A stretch of 64,000 nt of DNA from Silvania hatchlandensis (GCF_025564065.1 NZ_JAMGZK010000053.1:186001-250000); one strand, 5' to 3'. Shown: positions 48,167-58,500, counted from the stretch's first letter. Made by a program: numbers and translations. The notes: a model not told the origin generated them from the sequence alone.

Positions 48167-50678
48167 AAAGATAAAACCTTCTTTTCGTTTAAACAAGATA
48201 GCGAAAGTTATTCTTTTTGTATCACCATGGTCGCACAATGCAGTTGCTGAAAGTAATGAGGTTGAATTTAACAGCGCTTTTTTACGATCTGCGTTGGATA
48301 CTCGTACCTACTCTCAAGGGAATCCGGTTGCGCCAGGAAACTACACTGTTGATTTATATATAAATGACAAATGGAAAGGTCATGTTGACATACGCTTTGA
48401 AAATCTCGATTCCCAAAGCCATGTCGCGCAGCCATGTTTCGATGCCAAAATAATTGCCTTGCTCGGTATTGATACCACTCAGTTATCGCAAGACGGGCTG
48501 GCTAAGATCACTAATGGTAATGACTGCGCGAGTTTGTCCAACCTCGCAGAGGGCCTTTCTGCTAATTACGATGTGGCCACCCAGCATCTCATTGTACATG
48601 CCCCGCAGATTTTGCTTTTGCGGAATGCTCGAGGCTACGTCAATCCAGCGCTGTGGGATAAGGGTATTACCGCAGCTACGCTGCAATATGACTATAATGC
48701 CTGGCATTCGCAAATCTCAAATTCTGACTCTCAGTCTAACCAATATCTCGGTCTGCGTAGTGGCATCAACTGGGATGTTTGGCGTTTACGTTATCGCGGC
48801 ACGTTAACCTGGACCGAAGGACAGGGCTGGAAATACGATAACAGTAGTGCTTATCTCGAACGCGCTATCGTTCCACTGCGCAGCAATCTGGTATTGGGTG
48901 AATCTATTACTGACGGTAAGGTATTTGACAGTGTAGGTTTTCGCGGCGTGTTACTGACCTCCGATGATCGCATGTATGAAGATGCCAGTCGTGGCTATGC
49001 ACCTGTAGTTAACGGGATCGCCAACACTAACGCCCTGGTGAGTGTCAGTCAGCGTGGAGTGCGCATTTATGAAACTACGGTTCCGCCAGGCCCATTTGTC
49101 ATTGATGATCTTTACCCGACTGGAACTGGCGGTGATCTGCTGGTAACCATTAAAGAGGCCGACGGCAGCATACGCTCCTTCACTGTTGCCTATGCGTCAA
49201 TCGCCGAGTTACTGCGACCCGGGACGACGCGTTACACCCTGATGGGAGGCCGCTATTACAATAGTACAATCAGCGATAATCCTCAGATTGCTATGGGTAC
49301 GTTGCGCCACGGTTTTACTAATCTGATTACCGGCTACGGTGGTGTGCTTGGCGGTGAAAATTATCAGTCTGTTGCCGGTGGGATCGCCCTCAACACCCCG
49401 ATAGGAGCATTGTCTTCAGATATTACGCATGCCCACAGTACTCTGCGTAATGAAGTAAAAAGCGAAGGTCATAGCATTCACTTTGCTTTCGCAAAAATTC
49501 TACCAGTAGTGAATACCAACGTGACCCTTGCCAGCTATCGCTACTCCAGCTCTGGTTATTACGATATTGATGACGTAATGCTGATGCGAAGCACTAAGTG
49601 GGCTTCATCCAATGGCGACGTCAACAATACTACCAATCGCAAGAACCGTATTCAGCTGAGTGCGAGCCAGACACTCTCTGACACTTTTGGCAGCATGAAT
49701 ATAAGCGCCAGCACTCAGGACTACTGGAATCGTAATGGCCGCGATACTGAGTATCAGGTTGGATACACCAACTCGTTTAACAGCTTCAACCTGAATATCA
49801 ACGTCAGTCGTAACCGTGATCTGGTTAATAGTCAGTGGGATAACAAAATTGCCATTGGTATTTCGCTACCTTTGAGTAACCACGCGCAGGCGAAATACCT
49901 CAATTCCACCTATGTAACCGAGCGCGATCATCACGGCATTCAGAACTCGCTTGCAGGCTCTGCAGGTGAGAACCGGCAATACAACTACAGTGTCTTTACC
50001 AATCTAGATCGCTATGACAATAACGGTACTAAAACGACTGGCGGTGCCAGCGGCAACTGGACATCTCCATGGACCAGCGTCGGCGGCAGCTACTCTGCTG
50101 GAAATGGCTACCAGCAGTACGGAATAACGCTTTCCGGCGGGGCGATCGCTTACGACGGTGGCATGGTACTGACCCCTATTATGGGCGACACGATGGCAAT
50201 CGTGGAAGCTGACCAAGCCAGTGGCGCTAAGATCACCAACAATGCCACCCTTAGCCTGGATAGCAACGGCAAAGCGGCAGTGCCTTATCTGACGCCTTAT
50301 CGCCAGAACACCATTGAATTGGATCCGAAAGGGTTGTCGAACGACGTCGGGTTGGAGGTGACCAGTCAGTATAGCGTTCCCACAGCGGGTGCAGTGGTGC
50401 TGATGAAATACAAAACCGACGTCGGTTACTCTGTGATGTTTACTATCCAGCACTCCGGGGAAGAGCCGCCTTTCGGAACCCCACTTTTGGATGAAAGCGA
50501 CGACACTGTCGGGTATATCGCACAAGGTGGGCAAAGCTTTGCGAGGGTGAAAAATACAAGGGGAGTCCTGCGTGTTCGGTGGGGAAATGATCTTCTTCAA
50601 CAGTGCACTATCCACTATCAGATTCCACCCACCACCGCCAAGGATACATTACGTCAGCACGATGTAGTGTGCCAGTAA
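48138..50678 (+). CDS. Fimbrial outer-membrane usher
   Basis: 846-residue PapC/FimD-family usher that assembles and secretes the fimbria. A signal peptide lies in about residues 1-43. The N-terminal chaperone-binding domain starts VEFNSAFLRS; the beta-barrel includes GVRIYETTVPPGPFVIDDL (usher signature region), a plug domain, and C-terminal domains with EPPFGTPL. The ATG at 48138 has GGAGGAG 9 bases upstream and yields the signal peptide; a start 24 bases earlier is less likely. It is translated in overlap with chaperone 1. Confidence 0.93.
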   Translation: MRRCYKTISKKIKPSFRLNKIAKVILFVSPWSHNAVAESNEVEFNSAFLRSALDTRTYSQGNPVAPGNYTVDLYINDKWKGHVDIRFENLDSQSHVAQPCFDAKIIALLGIDTTQLSQDGLAKITNGNDCASLSNLAEGLSANYDVATQHLIVHAPQILLLRNARGYVNPALWDKGITAATLQYDYNAWHSQISNSDSQSNQYLGLRSGINWDVWRLRYRGTLTWTEGQGWKYDNSSAYLERAIVPLRSNLVLGESITDGKVFDSVGFRGVLLTSDDRMYEDASRGYAPVVNGIANTNALVSVSQRGVRIYETTVPPGPFVIDDLYPTGTGGDLLVTIKEADGSIRSFTVAYASIAELLRPGTTRYTLMGGRYYNSTISDNPQIAMGTLRHGFTNLITGYGGVLGGENYQSVAGGIALNTPIGALSSDITHAHSTLRNEVKSEGHSIHFAFAKILPVVNTNVTLASYRYSSSGYYDIDDVMLMRSTKWASSNGDVNNTTNRKNRIQLSASQTLSDTFGSMNISASTQDYWNRNGRDTEYQVGYTNSFNSFNLNINVSRNRDLVNSQWDNKIAIGISLPLSNHAQAKYLNSTYVTERDHHGIQNSLAGSAGENRQYNYSVFTNLDRYDNNGTKTTGGASGNWTSPWTSVGGSYSAGNGYQQYGITLSGGAIAYDGGMVLTPIMGDTMAIVEADQASGAKITNNATLSLDSNGKAAVPYLTPYRQNTIELDPKGLSNDVGLEVTSQYSVPTAGAVVLMKYKTDVGYSVMFTIQHSGEEPPFGTPLLDESDDTVGYIAQGGQSFARVKNTRGVLRVRWGNDLLQQCTIHYQIPPTTAKDTLRQHDVVCQ

Positions 50679-50690
50679 AGGAGCAGGAGA

Positions 50691-51782
50691 ATGAAAAACG
50701 TTATTCACATTATTCAGGTTGTACTGCTGACTCTAGCGGGGATTAGCAACACTGTGATGGCCGACGGGACGTGGGTTAACTGTAATCGCACCAAGGGCTA
50801 TTACCAGTATTTTAATTCAACTTCGATTCAGATAGGGAAAGATGCCGCTGTTGGTGATCTATTAGGTACTTGGGTCACCTCCGCTAATCCGACGGCCTGG
50901 ACATGTTCGCACCGGAGCAATTATCAAAATTATGCCGTGCTGATGGGGGTAGAGGGATACCCGCCATATGCAATTTGGGGCAATAAGGTGGTTGATGGGG
51001 AGACATATAACGTCTACGACACCGCCGTAAAAACCGGTCTGGGATACATTGCCCGCTGGCGCTATACAGTCAAGGGGCAGACCAGCGACTGGTATGCGCT
51101 GAATACGGCCACCGGTACACATCAGACGCCTTTCACGTTGTTTAACGCCAGATACGATGGCAGCCAATACAGTTGGAATATTGGTGTGGATGTGCAGGTG
51201 CGTTTTGTCAAAACCTCTGATTCGCTCACCGCTGGCAGTACTACAGTATTCGATCCGATGTACATGCGTACTTACCAGACATATGGTGGAAGCACATATT
51301 CCGGTACAGGCACTTACATGATTGCTGACTTCCTGGCCGGTAACCTCGATGTGATTACCACTGGCGGAACCTGTACCACTTCTGACGTCAGCGTCAATCT
51401 ACCATCAATAAGTCGCAGCGATTTTACCGGTGTTGGTTATACCACCGCCCGCACCGACTTTAGTCTTAACTTCATGCAGTGTCCGGCGGGGCTTGCGAGT
51501 ATCAGCTATTTATTCACTCCGACCAGTCGCATTCTTGATAATAATAACGGCCTTTTCGCACTCGATGGTAACTCGACCGCCCACGGAGTCGGCCTGCAAC
51601 TACTTACCGATCAGGATATCCCTATGAACTTTAATCGAAATTATTTGCTTAGCAGCTACGATCCAACAGTCGCTAATGCTAATTACACCGTTCCTCTGCG
51701 AGCCGGTATTTATCAAACCAGCAATAACGTCACAGCCGGAAATATTAGCGGCTCAGTGACTTTCACTTTAAGTTATAAATAG
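50691..51782 (+). CDS. Two-domain fimbrial tip adhesin
   Basis: 363-residue protein with signal peptide (to about residue 24, VMA). An N-terminal lectin-like region of about 200 residues, rich in Tyr, Thr and Gly, is followed by a pilin domain beginning near GNLDVITTGGTCTTSDVSVNLP with Cys pair (TCTTSDV and NFMQCPAG) and C-terminal GSVTFTLSYK. That layout is typical of FimH-type tip adhesins. Receptor unknown. GGAG precedes the ATG. Confidence 0.82.
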   Translation: MKNVIHIIQVVLLTLAGISNTVMADGTWVNCNRTKGYYQYFNSTSIQIGKDAAVGDLLGTWVTSANPTAWTCSHRSNYQNYAVLMGVEGYPPYAIWGNKVVDGETYNVYDTAVKTGLGYIARWRYTVKGQTSDWYALNTATGTHQTPFTLFNARYDGSQYSWNIGVDVQVRFVKTSDSLTAGSTTVFDPMYMRTYQTYGGSTYSGTGTYMIADFLAGNLDVITTGGTCTTSDVSVNLPSISRSDFTGVGYTTARTDFSLNFMQCPAGLASISYLFTPTSRILDNNNGLFALDGNSTAHGVGLQLLTDQDIPMNFNRNYLLSSYDPTVANANYTVPLRAGIYQTSNNVTAGNISGSVTFTLSYK

Positions 51783-51794
51783 GGTTCACTGTTG

Positions 51795-52535
51795 ATGCAG
51801 AAACTGTCACTCTTCCGTGCCTTTGCGCTATGGCTTATTACAACATTAGCGTTGTTGCCTGTCACCGACGTATTAGCCAAGACCTATGTGAATCAGACAC
51901 GGTTAATCATTAATAGCTTAAAAAAAGAAGGGATACTTACTGTAATTAACGAAGGTAAAGCACCCGTGTTGATACAAGCATGGACCGATCGAGATAATCT
52001 TCTGGACCGCCCGGAAGAGATTAGAATGCCATTTGTTATCCTGCCACCGGTGTTTCTACTTGCGGGTAAAAGCTCAAGGGCGATCCGTATTCAGGCACTT
52101 AATGCTGTCGACAAGTTGGCCTGGAGTCAGGAGTCGCTGTTCTGGCTGAATGTGCTGGAGGTGCCGCCGAAAGCCAGCGTAACTACAACGGGGAATGTGA
52201 TGCAAATGGCCTTTCGAACCCGCATTAAACTGTTTTTCCGTCCGGAGGCTATTGCCAGCGCTACTTTGCATGAGGGCGTCAGACAGATGAAGTCTTCACT
52301 GGTTCCCTGCGCAGATGCAACATGTCTACGCCTAAAAAGTCACTCGCCATTGCACATCACGCTCCTCGACGTGACTCTTGATAAAAGCGAAGTCATTCGC
52401 GCATTACCCAACGACGGGATGATTTCCCCATTTTCGACATTTGATATTCCTCTGCCAGCTGGCCATAGCCGGGGTAGGTTGAAGTCATTTACATGGATTG
52501 ATGACTACGGTGTTGCCAATCATTTCACTCGCTAA
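51795..52535 (+). CDS. Fimbrial periplasmic chaperone 2
   Basis: 246-residue PapD-like chaperone, diverged from chaperone 1. Signal peptide to about residue 29 (VLA). The anchoring Arg is in VNQTRLIINS and Lys in FRTRIKLFFRP; FWLNVLEVPP is the family signature. A second chaperone after the adhesin may be dedicated to it. The ATG at 51795 is preferred over a TTG three bases upstream. Confidence 0.9.
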   Translation: MQKLSLFRAFALWLITTLALLPVTDVLAKTYVNQTRLIINSLKKEGILTVINEGKAPVLIQAWTDRDNLLDRPEEIRMPFVILPPVFLLAGKSSRAIRIQALNAVDKLAWSQESLFWLNVLEVPPKASVTTTGNVMQMAFRTRIKLFFRPEAIASATLHEGVRQMKSSLVPCADATCLRLKSHSPLHITLLDVTLDKSEVIRALPNDGMISPFSTFDIPLPAGHSRGRLKSFTWIDDYGVANHFTR

Positions 52536-52548
52536 AAGGAAGAATGCG

Positions 52549-53208
52549 ATGCTTCATTTTAACTCGGCGTCATTGCGCTACAAATTTATCTACCTGACGA
52601 AGAACGTCTATCACGGCATTGCGGTACATACATTATTCGCCGAGGCCTGGAACGAGTCGCTCATACAACAGGTAGGCGGCCAAAAACTGGCATTCAATAT
52701 GATTGATAAATACATCAATTTCATTCCCTTCTCTCTTCGCTTTGAGAATATATATCGTAAACCCGGGGCTGTTTTTGAACCCGACATCATCCTACCGACT
52801 AAGCGTCTTGAAAGTAAATGGATAACCTTTACGAACATCCTATTTTTTGTTGATATGTGTGATCCCGAACAAACCTCATTTTTGTTCATTAGTCCGCAGG
52901 ATGCTGTGCCAGATATAGAACAGAAAATTGCTGTATTTCTGCGTCACTGTGCTGCATTGGTTAGCAATGATAAACAGATGCAATGCTCATCATTTTCGTT
53001 TTCTTTGCGCGATCAGCAAATTGTCTTTTACACTCTTGCAGGCCGGACTATCAAAGAAATCGCAGCCGAACTCAGCGTGACCGACAAGATGGTGTATAAA
53101 ATACGTGACCAGTTGACGCGCAGGCTTGAATGTCAGCAGGGCTCATTTTTGTTTAAAGGTCTTGCCCAGTGTTGGCGAATCCTTCCAAATGAAAAGTATG
53201 TTACTTAG
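52549..53208 (+). CDS. LuxR-type HTH regulator of the fimbrial operon
   Basis: 219-residue protein with an N-terminal domain of unknown fold (about 1-145, without a receiver Asp) and a C-terminal LuxR-type HTH (FSLRDQQIVFYTLAGRTIKE, then ELSVTDKMVYKIRDQLTRRL). The ATG at 52549 has AAAGGAAG at good distance; in-frame codons further upstream lie within the chaperone gene. Last gene of the operon, probably controlling it. Confidence 0.8.
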   Translation: MLHFNSASLRYKFIYLTKNVYHGIAVHTLFAEAWNESLIQQVGGQKLAFNMIDKYINFIPFSLRFENIYRKPGAVFEPDIILPTKRLESKWITFTNILFFVDMCDPEQTSFLFISPQDAVPDIEQKIAVFLRHCAALVSNDKQMQCSSFSFSLRDQQIVFYTLAGRTIKEIAAELSVTDKMVYKIRDQLTRRLECQQGSFLFKGLAQCWRILPNEKYVT

Positions 53209-53234
53209 CATAAATTGGTATAGCCCTATACGTA

Positions 53235-53429
53235 TTAAGCGCGATAGTCATTAACCAACACTTGCGTCCAAATAGCTATTTCCCTGCAGAGGTAAAATAT
53301 TTGGGCGCACTACAAAAATATTCCCGTCGCCACTATGGGATACTGATTAATCCCGATCATTCCAGCTTCAAGGCCATCACCAACATCCAGCATAACCCAA
53401 AGATTAATCAATTAGTACAGGAAGCATAA
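53235..53429 (+). pseudogene. Start-less ORF coupled to the integrase gene
   Basis: An open frame without a clear start encodes about 65 residues including LGALQKYSRRHYGILINPDH and ends IQHNPKINQLVQEA. Its TAA overlaps the integrase ATG as TAATG, an arrangement typical of coupled genes. It may be the remnant of a regulator or excisionase-type gene whose 5' end was lost, or a gene using a TTG start. No family was recognised. Confidence 0.35.
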
Positions 53430-54715
53430 TGGACTTTCCCACTGGCGTTGAACTTCATAGTGGCAAAATCAGGATCACGTTTACATATCGCGGCGTTCGT
53501 TGCCGCGAAGTATTGCGTGGCTGGTTAGCCACGAGTGGGAATATCAAAAAGGCGGGTAATCTTCGCGCGGTAATTGTCAGTGAGATTCAGCTCGGCACCT
53601 TCGATTACGCCTCCCGGTTCCCAGAATCCAAGGCGCTTAAAAAGTTCTCATCAACAAAGAGAGTTACTACTTTCAAAGAACTTTGCGACGTCTTTATGGA
53701 AGCGAAAGCCCTGGAGGTTTCCGTAGCCTCAATGCAGACCAACAGCGGTATTATTAACACGCTTCGGCGCATCATTGGCGACAATACTCGCTTGGTTGAT
53801 ATTCAACACTCCGATCTGCTGAACTATCGCAAAGAACTGCTCACGGGTGATGTAGTCAACTCAGCAATGCCGCATTTGAATAAAAAAGGCCGCACCCCAT
53901 CAACCGTCAATACTCGTATGAGCCTCCTCGGCGAAATGCTTAAACTGGCGAATCGCAGCCAGTTTATTAAGCACGCGCCGTATGAGGGTGTGTCACTGCT
54001 GAAGGTTTCAAAAAGCCCACCAGACCCGCTGCTACTGCATGAATACAGAGACTTTATGTCGGCCCTGCCGGAGAAGCAGCAATTGCTCTGGAAGCTGGCG
54101 ATCCACAGTGGTATGCGCCATGGCGAGTTGAGTTCGCTGGCGTGGGAGGATGTCGATCTTAATAAAGGTGAAATTCACATAAGCAGGAACATAACAAATA
54201 AAGGTCTGTTTATGCCGCCGAAAACAGATGCTGGTATAAGGACTATTACCCTACTGCAGCCAGCGGTCGAGGCGCTACGTGAGCTTTATAAAATTTCTGG
54301 AAATCTAAAAAAAACTGAGATTTGTTATCATCACCGCGAACTGGGGAAAACGGAAGTGCAACACTTGCGGTTCGTTTTTGTTCCCGGTCCACAGTCAAAA
54401 ACGAAAGCGGGATATTTATCTAAAAGTGCAATTGCTGAAAGCTGGAAGAGCGGTATGGCAAAGGCCGAAATTCGCTACCGGGTACCATATCAGTCGCGAC
54501 ATACTTTCGCGTGCTGGACGCTCTCTGCAGGTGCCAACCCATCGTTTATTGCCAGCCAGATGGGTCATGAAGACGCGCGCATGGTCTACGAGGTTTACTC
54601 GAAATGGATCGGGGAAATGAATGCTAACCAGGTAGGCATGCTGAATAACACTCTGCCGACAGCTACGCCCCCAGCATGCCCCAAAAGCAAAACGAGGTTA
54701 AGGAAAGTTGTTTAA
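53429..54715 (+). CDS. Tyrosine integrase of the element
   Basis: 428-residue phage-type tyrosine recombinase. The N-terminal arm-binding domain covers about 1-70 (MDFPTGVELHSGKIRITFTY), then a core-binding domain and the catalytic domain. Catalytic residues: Arg in HSGMRHGELS (about 229), Arg in PYQSRHTFACW (about 357; the usual His two places before is Gln/Tyr here), His in SQMGHEDARM and nucleophile Tyr in VYSKWIGEM (about 390). It lies next to the right attachment repeat, as expected. Confidence 0.9.
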   Translation: MDFPTGVELHSGKIRITFTYRGVRCREVLRGWLATSGNIKKAGNLRAVIVSEIQLGTFDYASRFPESKALKKFSSTKRVTTFKELCDVFMEAKALEVSVASMQTNSGIINTLRRIIGDNTRLVDIQHSDLLNYRKELLTGDVVNSAMPHLNKKGRTPSTVNTRMSLLGEMLKLANRSQFIKHAPYEGVSLLKVSKSPPDPLLLHEYRDFMSALPEKQQLLWKLAIHSGMRHGELSSLAWEDVDLNKGEIHISRNITNKGLFMPPKTDAGIRTITLLQPAVEALRELYKISGNLKKTEICYHHRELGKTEVQHLRFVFVPGPQSKTKAGYLSKSAIAESWKSGMAKAEIRYRVPYQSRHTFACWTLSAGANPSFIASQMGHEDARMVYEVYSKWIGEMNANQVGMLNNTLPTATPPACPKSKTRLRKVV

Positions 54716-54746
54716 TCTTAAGCAGTTGAATGCAACAAGTATAATT

Positions 54747-54767
54747 AATGCCTATTTATGAAATAGG
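54747..54767 (+). other. Right attachment-site repeat (attR)
   Basis: 21-bp repeat, same orientation as the left copy and 19/21 identical, 31 bp after the integrase stop. Confidence 0.65.
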
Positions 54768-54954
54768 GATGAAAAAAATGATCAAGCTGGCAATAGCATG
54801 AAAATCAAAAAGTTATATTACGGGCTCCAGCGTAATCATGGGCTTGCCGCACCGCAGCAGGGTCTGATACGGTTGCCGGGCGGGTTTTATTGACGGCGGG
54901 GTTTTTATGGCGTCGGCGATAGTGAACGCCGCGATCGGCATGGCGCTATAACAC

Positions 54955-55000
54955 ACAAAAAAGAAAACCCTTAAGACTACCAGCGGCAATCTTAAGGGTT
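54955..55000 (-). terminator. Minus-strand terminator downstream of menI
   Basis: AACCCTTAAG and its complement with a 15-nt loop, followed on the minus strand by TTTTCTTTTTTG. It probably ends the ydiJ-menI transcript. Confidence 0.75.
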
Positions 55001-55085
55001 CCTTACTCCATCCGGCGCTTATCTCCGGCACTCATCATGGCTTAGCTCTTGAAGGAGCATCAGAATAGTCTCATAAGTGCGGGGT

Positions 55086-55124
55086 GCGGCTTTGTCATAA
55101 ATTGCGGATTATGATAAAAGCCGC
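55086..55124. repeat. Long imperfect hairpin downstream of menI
   Basis: GCGGCTTTGTCATAA pairs with the complementary arm (one G-T, one bulged A) over 15 bp around an 8-nt loop, just past the menI stop. Confidence 0.6.
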
Positions 55125-55136
55125 CCAACTTTATGT

Positions 55137-55547
55137 TTACACCACCGCGGTGGTTAAGCGCGAGGAGCAGCACAGGCGTTCCTGCTCATCAAAAATGTCG
55201 ATCTGCCACACCTGATGACGGCTGCCGGTGTGCAGCGCCCGACACACGCCACGCACCCGCCCACTGCGCACAGCACGCAAATGGTTGGCGTTAACCTCAA
55301 CCCCCACCACCTTCTGTTCGCCTTCGGTGCAGAGATAGCCCGCCACCGAGCCCAGCGTTTCGGCCAGCACCACCGACGCGCCGCCGTGCAGCAGCCCAAA
55401 CGGCTGATGGGTACGGCTGTCCACCGGCATCGTCGCTTCCAGTTCGCTGTCGCCGATGCGGGTAAACTGGATATCCAGCAGCCCGACCATATTGCCCTCG
55501 CCCATGGCGTTTAAGGCCTGCAGCGTGACGGCACGTTTCCAGATCAT
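55137..55547 (-). CDS. menI: 1,4-dihydroxy-2-naphthoyl-CoA thioesterase
   Basis: 136-residue hot-dog-fold thioesterase (YdiI) that releases CoA from DHNA-CoA in menaquinone synthesis. The catalytic region [21 protein letters not shown] contains the Glu that acts as base, and [15 protein letters not shown] is the family strand. Length and sequence match K-12 MenI. Its start overlaps the 3' end of ydiJ by 4 bp, so the two are co-transcribed. Confidence 0.96.
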   Translation of the reverse strand: MIWKRAVTLQALNAMGEGNMVGLLDIQFTRIGDSELEATMPVDSRTHQPFGLLHGGASVVLAETLGSVAGYLCTEGEQKVVGVEVNANHLRAVRSGRVRGVCRALHTGSRHQVWQIDIFDEQERLCCSSRLTTAVV

Positions 55548-58500
55548 CCCATAATCTCCAGTAAAGCCTGTAATGGATGGCGCACGCCGCTGCCCTCGAC
55601 GCGTTTCACCTGACTGCGACAGGAGTAGCCTGTCGCCAGACAGCGATTGCGCGGCAGACGCTGCATCGCCTGATGCCAGCTGAGCTCGTAGATCCCCAGC
55701 GAATTGGCGTGATTGACCACTTCATGCCCGTACGTCCCGGCCATGCCGCAGCAGCCGACGCTGACGCTCTCGAGTTTCGCGCCAAAGCGGGCAAAGATCG
55801 ATGCCCATTGCGCAGGCGCGCCCGGCAGCGCGGTCACTTCGGTGCAGTGTCCGAACAGATACCAGGCTTCACCGCTGGTCTCCTGGGTGGCTTGCGCATT
55901 CACAATCGCCGGGAGCCACTCGTGGACCAGCATCACGTTGAAATCGCCGCGCTTATCGCCGAGCGTCTGCTTATACTCATCGCGATAGCAGAGCACCAGC
56001 GCCGGATCGACCCCGACCATCGGCATCCCCAGCAGCGATACCCGATTGAGGAAGTCAGAGGTTTTTTGCGCCGTTCTGGCAAAGCGATTGAGGAAGCCCT
56101 TAATGTGCTGGGCCTTGCCGTTTGGCGAGAACGGCAGCAGCACCGGCTGGTAGCCCAGGCGCTCCACCAGGCGGATAAAGTCGGCCACCACCTGCGCGTC
56201 GTAGTAGCTGGTAAACGGGTCCTGCACCACCAGCACCGTTTTGGCTTTTTGCGCCGGGCTCAGCGCCTCAAGTTGCTCCAGGGTCAGGTTGGCCGAACGG
56301 TGGCCAACCATTTGACGCTGCAGCGACGGCGTGGAGAGCAGCGGCAGGTCGATCATGCCGATATGCTTCTCGGACAGCTTGCGCACCAGCGGCTGGTTAA
56401 TAAAGAAGTTGAATGTTTTTGGCGCACGCGCCATCAGCGGGGCATAGCTCTCGACGGTCGCCACCAGATGATCGCGCATCGGACGCAGGTAGCGGGTGTG
56501 ATAGAGCTGCAGGAAGCGCGAGCGGAATTCCGGCACATCAATCTTGATCGGACACTGGGTGGAACAGGCTTTACAGGCCAGACAGCCCGACATCGCCTCT
56601 TTCACTTCGTGGGAAAAATCGTACTCGCCTTTGCGCGCGTGCCAGCTGTTGCGGGTCCGCTCAACGAGGGTACGCAGGCTGGCGCGTTTTTCTGGCAGCT
56701 CTTTTTCCAGCGCCAGCGGATCCACACCGCGGTCGGCCAGCAGACGCAGCCACTCGCGCACCAGCGTCGCACGCCCTTTCGGGGAGTGAATACGGTTGCT
56801 GGTGATTTTCATCGACGGGCACATCGGGCTTTTGGCATCGAAGTTAAAGCACAGACCGTTGCCGTTACACTCCATCGCCCCACGCCAGGATGAACGCACC
56901 GCAATCGGGATCTGGCGATCGTAGGTGCCGCGTTTGACCGCATCCACCTGCATCATCGGCGCGTCAACGCCTGCAGGTGGGCAGATCTTGCCCGGATTGA
57001 GGCGGTTGTCCGGGTCGAAGGCGGCTTTAATTTTGCGCAGTTCGGCATACAGTTGCTCGCCAAAAAACGCCGGGCTGTATTCGGCGCGGAAGCCTTTTCC
57101 GTGCTCTCCCCACAGCAGGCCGCCGTATTTAGCGGTAAGCGTCACCACGTCATCGGAGATCTTTTTCATCAGGATCTCCTGCTGCGGATCGCACATATCC
57201 AGCGCCGGGCGCACGTGCAGCACCCCGGCATCCACGTGACCGAACATGCCGTAGCTCAGACCGTGGCTGTCGAGCAGCGCGCGGAACTCGACAATATAGT
57301 CCGCCAGATGTTCCGGCGGCACGCAGGTGTCTTCCGCAAACGGGATCGGCTTGGCCGCGCCTTTGGCGTTACCCAGCAGACCGACTGCTTTTTTGCGCAT
57401 CGCGTAGATACGCTCGATGCCGGACAGCTCCTGGCACAGCTGCCAGCCAATTACCCCGCCCTCACCCTGCGCCATCAGCTCATCCAGACGCTGGCACAGG
57501 CTGGCAACCTGGCTGTCGATCAGTTCGCCGTCATCGCCAGCAAACTCGACGATGTTGAGCCCCAGCATCTCTTTATCTGGCACGTCGGTGATCAGCTCGC
57601 TGACCGAGTGCCAGACGATATCTTCCCGCGCCAGATTGAGCACTTTTGAGTCGACGGTTTCCACCGACAGCGCACGGGCCTCCACCATAAACGGCGCGTT
57701 GCGCAGGGCAGAGTCAAAGGAGTTGTACTTCACATTCACCAGGCGGCGCACTTTCGGCAGCCGGGTAATGTCGAGACGCGCCTCGGTGATCATCGCCAGC
57801 GTGCCTTCCGAACCGGTCAGAATGCGGGTCAGATCGAACTGGCTGAGATCGTCATTAAACACGTGACGCAGGTCGTAACCGGTAAGGAAGCGGTTCAGTT
57901 TCGGGAATTTATCAATAATCAGCTGACGGTTATCGCGACAGCTGTCCAGCACGGTGCGGTAGATGCGCCCGCTGGTGGTGTTGTCTTTGCCGAGCGTCTC
58001 GGCAAGCTCAACGGGCATCGGCTGGGTATCAAGAATATCACCGCCCAACAGCACCGCCCGCACGCCGAGGACGTGATCGGAGGTTTTGCCGTACACCAGC
58101 GACCCCTGCCCGGAGGCATCGGTATTGATCATCCCGCCCAGGGTCGCGCGGTTACTGGTAGACAGCTCCGGGGCAAAGAAATAGCCGTACGGCTTAAGAT
58201 ACTGATTGAGCTGATCTTTGATCACCCCTGCCTCAACGCGCACCCAGCCCTCTTCAGGGTTGATCTCAATGATGCGGTTCATGTAGCGGGACATATCGAC
58301 GATGATCCCCTGGTTCAGCGCCTGACCGTTGGTGCCGGTGCCGCCGCCGCGGGGGGTGAAGATCAGCGAAGTGAAACGTTCCTGTGACGCCAGACGGGCA
58401 ATCAATGCCACATCAGCGGTCGAACGGGGGAAAACGACGGCATCGGGAAGTAGCTGGTAGATACTGTTGTCGGTCGCCATTGTCAGCCTGTCGGCATAAC

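Larger units (their letters stand above)
44806..54767 (+). mobile_element. About 10-kb integrative element carrying a fimbrial operon
   Basis: Bounded by a 21-bp direct repeat (19/21 identical; core AATGCCTATTT then TGA and ATAGG) at 44806-44826 and 54747-54767. A tyrosine integrase ends 31 bp from the right copy. The interior is AT-richer than the flanks and has no K-12 counterpart; the flanks, sufA and menI, are near neighbours in K-12. Content from left: arm-site-like repeats, SOS-controlled phage-type gene pair, long AT-rich region, six fimbrial genes, small ORF remnant, integrase. No replication or conjugation genes are present. Confidence 0.8.
54768..55136. other. Non-coding region between the element and menI
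   Basis: Contains a minus-strand terminator (54955-55000) and a long imperfect hairpin (55086-55124). No gene supported; K-12 ydiH was not found here. Confidence 0.6.

Noticed and set aside
54813..55031. 72-codon ORF on the minus strand beside the right att copy
   Set aside because: It runs through a strong minus-strand terminator hairpin and has no recognisable family.
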